Positions 63,301 through 64,000 of a stretch of 64,000 bases of DNA are shown in pieces. This stretch comes from CAWKOH01 sp963851245 (GTDB taxonomy: Bacteria > Actinomycetota > Acidimicrobiia > Acidimicrobiales > Palsa-688): positions 675,449-739,448 of the forward strand of contig CAWKOH010000002.1 of the NCBI GenBank assembly GCA_963851245.1, read 5' to 3'. Made by a program: the position numbers and the translations under genes. The notes under the pieces were generated by a model. That model was not told where the DNA came from. It did no database searches and saw only the letters and a program-made list of their open reading frames with translations. Numbering within the stretch: the first letter of the stretch is position 1; each line of letters opens with the position of its first letter.

Positions 63301-63999
63301 AGTCTCAGCGCCGGAGCGGGGCATCAGCTTCGCCTCCCGGCTGACCGGCTCGCCGGCTTGGCCCACCCTGGCCGCCCGCCTGGCCGACATCGAAGCCTCC
63401 GGCGGCGACCCCCAAATGGCGCTGAACGGCTGCGGTCGATGTTCGGGGTCTCGGCGACGCCGTGGACCTGGCCGCGGTGCTGCACCACCGCCTGCAAAGC
63501 CACACCGCCGTCGGCGGAGCAGGACGGCCGGCTACGTGCGCCGTTCTCCACCCAAGACCTGGGCGACACGACGTACGCGCCGGCGATGCGACAGGTCGCC
63601 GCAGCGGATGGACCAGAGGATCGTCGAGCTGGGCGAACGAGCCGCGCAGAACCCTCCGGCCTGGGCTGCCGCGCTCGGGCCGGTCCCGGCCGATGCGGTG
63701 GGCCGGATGGAATGGACCGACCGGGCCGCCGCTGTCGCCTCGTATCGAGAAGCGTTCGGCGTCGAAGGCGGCGACCCGATCGGCGAGGCGCCCCCGCCGG
63801 CCCGGCCAGAAGCACGCCGCTGGTGGAACCAAGCCCGAGAGGCCCTCGCCGGCGACCGGCCGCTCGTACCGTGGGCTAGTGACGTGGAACTGGCCGAGCG
63901 GGCCGCCGCCGGGGACCAGGCGGAGATGGAACGTCCCGAGCCGGCCCGCTTGGAGGAGGCGGCCAAGACCGAACGCGACCGACGCGCCGAGCTCTCCTT
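60351..63999 (+). CDS. TrwC/TraA-type conjugative relaxase-helicase, many frameshifts, cut by window end
   Basis: MLSIGTITAGAGYQYLTSEVASG starts a TrwC-type relaxase; Tyr residues in YQYL and EDYYIRAG and the metal-binding His cluster in MHTHVAVLAMAKAADG fit the nicking domain. After about residue 450 comes a RecD-like helicase with GPAGTGKTTTMRVVSNAW (Walker A), LVIMDEAGMTDRQ (Walker B) and LVLVGDHEQLESP, then NSVYVAMTRGR. Breaks near 61680, 61780, 62246, 62936, 63317, 63432, 63525 and 63605 are all +1 and each is repaired by CG; the frame is still open at the edge. Nicks and unwinds the plasmid strand for conjugation. Confidence 0.88.
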
Positions 64000-64000
64000 C

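Noticed and set aside
14704..63605. Programmed ribosomal frameshifting to explain the broken genes
   Set aside because: Too many unrelated genes, none known to use it, no common slippery heptamer; a missing CG explains them better.
1..64000. tRNA, rRNA or riboswitch
   Set aside because: No cloverleaf, rRNA core or known riboswitch sequence was noticed on reading either strand; a covariance search could still find one.

Overview
High-GC DNA with frequent GTG/TTG starts, WhiB-type regulators, an F420-dependent (LLM) oxidoreductase, a Tad pilus locus and HrcA/CIRCE control. This points to an Actinomycetota chromosome, most probably of the Acidimicrobiia type; that assignment is an inference from gene content. 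I saw no rRNA, tRNA or CRISPR array.

Layout. (1) 0-21.7 kb is ordinary chromosome: LLM oxidoreductase, two frame-broken secreted proteins, PAC2 protein, a kinase-fold phosphotransferase, thioredoxin-like chaperone, folP-holA-TauE, rpsT, an acetyltransferase, a cytidylate kinase-like protein, lepA, hrcA (CIRCE operator)-dnaJ-rsmE-hemW, then cell-envelope genes (PT-rich membrane protein, LysM protein, pseudokinase, L,D-transpeptidase). (2) 21.9-25.1 kb is a tad operon (tadA-tadB-tadC) that stops abruptly in a truncated pilin-like gene. (3) 25.2-47.6 kb is an accessory block with a stress/energy theme: WhiB, bactofilin, a CBM48 protein, a sigma-like protein, arginine deiminase pathway (arcD-arcA-OTC-arcC), phosphoketolase, a P-type H+-ATPase, PRC-barrel proteins, a PAS histidine kinase and an Mg2+-type P-ATPase. 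Most of it lies between two ~64-bp direct repeats (25.2 and 42.1 kb). (4) 47.8-64 kb looks like an integrated plasmid or conjugative element: WhiB-like protein, C5-DNA methyltransferase, HTH proteins, SSB, a YbjN-like protein, an SF2 helicase and a TrwC/TraA-type relaxase running off the end.

How the parts fit. The arginine deiminase pathway makes ATP and ammonia, phosphoketolase makes acetyl-phosphate, and the two P-type ATPases move H+ and Mg2+. Together they read as an energy-starvation/acid survival module with its own sensor kinase and PRC-barrel proteins. In the mobile region, four genes, including the WhiB-like gene and the relaxase, are preceded by the same leader: a CCCGAAAGTGAC-type box about 70-80 nt before an ATG, suggesting one regulon.

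Major caveat. At least 26 frame breaks in conserved genes all have the same sign (+1, equivalent to -2). At nearly every one, putting back a single CG next to an existing CG (CGCG collapsed to CG) restores the family sequence. I read this as a consensus or base-calling artefact, so genes marked frameshifted (arcA, OTC, arcC, xfp, dnaJ, methyltransferase, helicase, relaxase) are probably intact in the organism.
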